Notes under the pieces: model-generated
Database searches by the model: none
What the model was told of the DNA's origin: nothing
Seen by the model: the letters and a program-made list of their open reading frames with translations, nothing else
Source: Deltaproteobacteria bacterium
GTDB lineage: Bacteria; Desulfobacterota; Deferrimicrobia; Deferrimicrobiales; Deferrimicrobiaceae
Assembly: GCA_021802685.1 (NCBI GenBank)
Contig: JAJZRM010000106.1
Span: forward strand, 1-8,442
DNA length: 8,442 nt
Direction of reading: 5' to 3'
Translations under genes and position numbers: made by a program
Shown: piece by piece, positions 6,841 to 8,442 of the stretch
How positions within the stretch are numbered: position 1 is the first letter of the stretch
Layout of the letters: every line of letters starts with the position of its first letter

Positions 6841-7200
6841 CTATTGGTCTCCGCGTCGCATCATCCGGCACATCATCTTCCATGGAGGCCATTCGAACTC
6901 CCTTGCCTCCTCCCCCGATCCGTCGAATTTCCCCGCGTAGGCATCGCACGCATGCAGGAGGTTCAGGATGGAAGGGTCCCGCAAACGGTAATGCACGAAG
7001 GGTCCTCCCTTCCGGCTGGCGACGACAACTTCCCGATCCCGCAGGATCTTGAGGTGGAAGGAAACGAGCGTCTGCGGAAGGCCCGTCTCCCCGATGATCT
7101 CCGAAACGGTTTTCTCACCCGCCCCGATGCTCGACAGGATCTTCAGCCGGCTCGAATCCCCGATGAGCTTCAGGAATTTCTCGACGGTTCCCGGATTCAT
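6841..7200 (-). CDS. ArsR/SmtB-family transcriptional repressor
   Basis: A 119-residue winged-helix regulator, the usual length for the family. Helix-turn-helix region: TVSEIIGETGLPQTLVSFHL, then KILRDREVVVASRKGGPFVH and YRLRDPSILNLLHACDAYAG. The alpha-3 ELCxCDL arsenic/cadmium site is absent. Cys85 and His83 lie in the last helix and Cys111 in the unusual C-terminus WPPWKMMCRMMRRG, so any metal site would be atypical and the effector is unknown. ATG 7200 follows AAGGAGG by 14 bases, longer than ideal, but no other normal start codon lies between. Upstream in-frame ATG codons up to 7335 are rejected because a near-consensus promoter (7266-7238) lies downstream of them. It is the first gene of the operon and is likely autoregulated through a dyad overlapping the -10. 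Confidence 0.92.
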   Translation of the reverse strand: MNPGTVEKFLKLIGDSSRLKILSSIGAGEKTVSEIIGETGLPQTLVSFHLKILRDREVVVASRKGGPFVHYRLRDPSILNLLHACDAYAGKFDGSGEEAREFEWPPWKMMCRMMRRGDQ

Positions 7201-7220
7201 TCGATGTATCTGTCCCTCCT

Positions 7221-7242
7221 TATATGAGCCATAACTAATATT
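7221..7242. promoter_or_regulatory. Candidate ArsR operator (imperfect dyad over the -10 and start site)
   Basis: TATATGAG (7221-7228) and CTAATATT (7235-7242) form an inverted repeat matching at six of eight positions around a 6-base centre. It covers most of the -10 and the predicted start site. ArsR-family repressors bind AT-rich imperfect dyads at such positions, so autorepression is plausible. It sits in an AT-rich island within GC-rich DNA. Confidence 0.45.
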
Positions 7243-7266
7243 AACGATGAATCCAAGCGTTGTCAA
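7238..7266 (-). promoter_or_regulatory. Strong sigma-70 promoter of the ArsR operon
   Basis: On the minus strand a perfect TTGACA (7266-7261) is followed by a 17-base spacer and TAATAT (7243-7238; four of six, with the key first, second and last bases conserved). Transcription should start near 7231, giving a leader of about 30 bases that includes AAGGAGG. It is the best promoter in the window. Confidence 0.8.
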
Positions 7267-7465
7267 CATGGAACCGGCTGCCGCGAGGCGGAGCATCGCA
7301 TCAACCGCTTCCATGTTCCGCGACCCGTGCCGCATGCATCGCCCGGACGGCCGGTGCAGGCACCCAGCGGATGCGGCGCTTCACTTCGCCGAAACCTGCC
7401 CTTGAGGTGAGGCATCGAACCATGCAACGAAAATACGGGTAAATGAACCCATGGAGGAACAGGAT

Positions 7466-7630
7466 ATGTGCTACAACTGCGGGTGCGGAGAGACGAAGAA
7501 GGATCACGGCGATTCGAGGAACATAACGGAGAAGACCTTCGAGGAGGCCGCGAAGGCCGACGGCAGCATGGTGGATGACGCGAAGCAAAATACCGTGAAC
7601 CTTCTGAAAAAGAAGTCGGAAGTGGTCTAG
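7466..7630 (+). CDS. 54-residue Cys-rich CGCG protein
   Basis: The protein begins MCYNCGCG, so cysteines stand at residues 2, 5 and 7. It continues with an acidic/basic linker (ETKKDHGDSRN), then ITEKTFEEAAKADGSMVDDA and KQNTVNLLKKKSEVV, which look like two short helices. Small proteins with this exact plan (MCYxCGCG, then NIT-TFEEAAK, then N-LLKK) recur in many bacteria and archaea but have no assigned function that I know. The N-terminal thiols suggest metal or redox-active binding. ATG 7466 has GGAGG eight bases upstream; the in-frame ATG at 7451 overlaps that site. It diverges from the ArsR gene across about 265 bases, and I saw no convincing promoter of its own. Confidence 0.85.
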   Translation: MCYNCGCGETKKDHGDSRNITEKTFEEAAKADGSMVDDAKQNTVNLLKKKSEVV

Positions 7631-7874
7631 GCAGCCCTCCAGGTAACCAAGAACGTAGACCGTGCGCGGGTTTCCCCTCGGTTTTCCCCAAAATTTCGTA
7701 TTTGCAACAAGAATCACAAAAACACTTTAGGAGCGGGGGCGGAACGTCTAGCCCGGCCTATTCCTTCCTGCAGATAAATTCCATTGTTTCAATGTGTTAT
7801 GCACCAGCCGCGCATTCATCTTCGTTTGGAGCGCATGGCATGACTCTTGTTGGTTAAAAGATTTGGAGGGTGCC

Positions 7875-8240
7875 GTGAAACGCCTTGCAAAGACACTCGC
7901 TATGCTAAGTTTCATAATTTACTGCTCGTGCGGAGGGGGCGGCGGCAGCGTAGGTGAAAGTCCGACCGTCGACCCGCAAACAGACGCGTCGGACGGTCCC
8001 CCCGCCGGGAATCCGGCGGGACACTACCCGGTCCCGGCGGAAGCCGCGGCGGAAGATGTCTCTTCTCCGGACCGTCTTGTCGGTCCGCCCGCCAATTTCG
8101 AAATCCGGGAAGCGTCGACATCTCGCCGGCCGAATACGAAATGCTCTACCGGACCGAGTTCGACAGAACCGATACAGTCGGACTCGCAGAACCGAGTCTC
8201 CACTGAAACCGGGGCGATTCACCCTCTGGCGCAAGCCTGA
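7875..8240 (+). CDS. Truncated secreted lipoprotein (N-terminal part only recognisable)
   Basis: The start is GTG 7875 with GGAGG (7865-7869) five bases upstream. The 121-residue product begins with a lipoprotein-like signal (VKRLAKTLAMLSFIIYCSC) followed by GGGGG; Cys19 is the likely lipidation site, although the lipobox is imperfect (Tyr-Cys-Ser before it). Next come a Pro/Ser/Asp-rich linker and AGHYPVPAEAAAEDVSSPDR. From memory, this start belongs to long Geobacter-type exported proteins whose body is a right-handed beta-helix of several hundred residues. After LVG the resemblance is lost and the rest is Ser/Thr/Arg-rich. Another frame (ending at 8206) holds a more protein-like stretch with GSVDISPAEYEMLYRTEF. 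A deletion or rearrangement has probably removed the body, so a stable product is doubtful. Confidence 0.6.
   Translation: MKRLAKTLAMLSFIIYCSCGGGGGSVGESPTVDPQTDASDGPPAGNPAGHYPVPAEAAAEDVSSPDRLVGPPANFEIREASTSRRPNTKCSTGPSSTEPIQSDSQNRVSTETGAIHPLAQA
7960..7994. repeat. Inverted repeat, 7-base arms
   Basis: GTCCGAC (7960-7966) and GTCGGAC (7988-7994) are perfect inverted copies 21 bases apart, inside the linker-coding part of the truncated lipoprotein gene. No function is evident; it is the first of three hairpins within 130 bases. Confidence 0.5.
8001..8020. repeat. Perfect GC hairpin, 8-base arms
   Basis: CCCGCCGG and CCGGCGGG flank the loop GAAT. The hairpin encodes part of PPAGNPAGHY in the lipoprotein frame, so it can arise from the Pro-Ala-Gly duplication alone. 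It would be a strong RNA structure, but there is no T-run to make it a terminator. Confidence 0.65.
8068..8087. repeat. Perfect hairpin at the lipoprotein homology break
   Basis: CGGACCG (8068-8074) and CGGTCCG (8081-8087) flank TCTTGT. The hairpin covers the codons where family resemblance ends (SSPDR, then LVG). Position and symmetry fit a breakpoint formed at a palindrome; this is inference. Confidence 0.6.
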
Positions 8241-8379
8241 CGCGCAGGCAACGCTGCGAACACTCAGGAAGTTCGGCAGGTGAGCCTTCCGCTGCAGCCT
8301 GTTTATTGGATGCCCAGATTAATTCAAACGGCTCTTACAGGTTTTGTAGCGGGTTGACGAATCGATTTGAACTGGTTTT

Positions 8380-8388
8380 TGATACTAT
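8380..8388 (+). promoter_or_regulatory. Extended -10 element of the right-edge gene
   Basis: TGATACTAT fits the extended -10 pattern TGnTAnnnT and ends six bases before ATG 8395, which puts the start site at or next to the A of ATG. A TTGACG at 8354-8359 lies 23 bases upstream, too far for a normal -35. The pair predicts a leaderless transcript. Confidence 0.45.
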
Positions 8389-8394
8389 TCCTGC

Positions 8395-8442
8395 ATGACG
8401 ATGACGACCAAGATCCTCGGCCGAATGCGAAATCACCTGGAG
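8395..8442 (+). CDS. Start of a possible AbiEi/DUF6088-type antitoxin (partial)
   Basis: Only 16 codons are visible: MTMTTKILGRMRNHLE. A short N-terminus with K(I/V)LGR(I/M)R before a helix resembles DUF6088/AbiEi-like winged-helix antitoxins of type IV toxin-antitoxin systems, in which a VFTP-DFLDLGSR-like stretch would follow. This is too little to be sure. No ribosome site precedes either ATG (8395 or 8401), and the extended -10 just upstream suggests leaderless expression. If the call is right, an AbiEii-like nucleotidyltransferase toxin should lie just beyond the right edge. Confidence 0.4.
   Translation, partial: MTMTTKILGRMRNHLE

Noticed and set aside
7201..7335. N-terminal extension of ArsR
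   Set aside because: It would cover the TTGACA/TAATAT promoter and add residues not typical of the family.
7624..7661. GGTCTA/TAGACC inverted repeat at the end of the CGCG gene as a terminator
   Set aside because: Arms of six bases are 26 bases apart and no T-run follows.
7782..7794. CATTG-TTT-CAATG dyad upstream of the lipoprotein
   Set aside because: Five-base arms are easily expected by chance and there is no promoter element in register.
8326..8360. GGCTCTTACAGG-like stretch as an insertion-sequence end
   Set aside because: No inverted partner, target duplication or transposase frame was found in the window.

Overview
The window looks like chromosomal DNA from a GC-rich, motile, Gram-negative bacterium. 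Several protein families resemble those I know from Geobacter-like Desulfobacterota: the PPPVVV/GPW exported protein, the GGGGG lipoprotein with the PVPAEA..VSSPDR segment, and the CxxCGG exported protein beside a TPR gene. This placement rests on recognition of sequence style, not on a marker gene.

Layout. (1) Positions 1-1388, minus strand: a chemotaxis receptor whose C-terminus runs off the left edge into what looks like a cytoplasmic Cache domain. (2) 1535-2023, plus: a small exported protein, divergent from the receptor and preceded by a possible sigma-28 promoter. (3) 2155-2412, plus: the C-terminal remnant of an ECF42-type sigma factor. (4) 2544-4939, minus: a secreted two-gene unit. 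The upstream TPR gene carries a single-base frameshift, and the downstream gene encodes a 569-residue exported protein with a four-cysteine module. (5) 5204-5623, plus: an AT-rich orphan gene that looks foreign. (6) 5711-7266, minus: a compact operon with a near-consensus promoter and a possible operator. It encodes an ArsR-type repressor, a winged-helix protein, a small membrane protein and a SAM methyltransferase; the last two overlap out of frame at what looks like a deletion junction. (7) 7466-7630, plus: a 54-residue Cys-rich CGCG protein divergent from that operon. (8) 7875-8240, plus: the N-terminal part of a secreted lipoprotein that loses family resemblance at a hairpin. (9) 8395 to the right edge, plus: the first 16 codons of what may be an AbiEi/DUF6088-type antitoxin, apparently leaderless.

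How it fits together. The best candidate for a functional unit is the ArsR operon with its divergent CGCG protein: a regulator, a second DNA-binding protein, a Met/Trp-rich membrane peptide, a methyltransferase and a thiol-rich small protein. A soft-metal or thiol-stress role is inference only. Four loci are remnants, shifted or truncated (ECF fragment, TPR gene, membrane protein end, lipoprotein), so the window reads as an eroding accessory region, unless some of the lesions are assembly errors.

No tRNA, rRNA, CRISPR array, recognisable transposase or convincing intrinsic terminator was seen. No gene-free stretch exceeds 300 bases; the largest (4940-5203 and 7631-7874) hold only the candidate promoter listed and short dyads.
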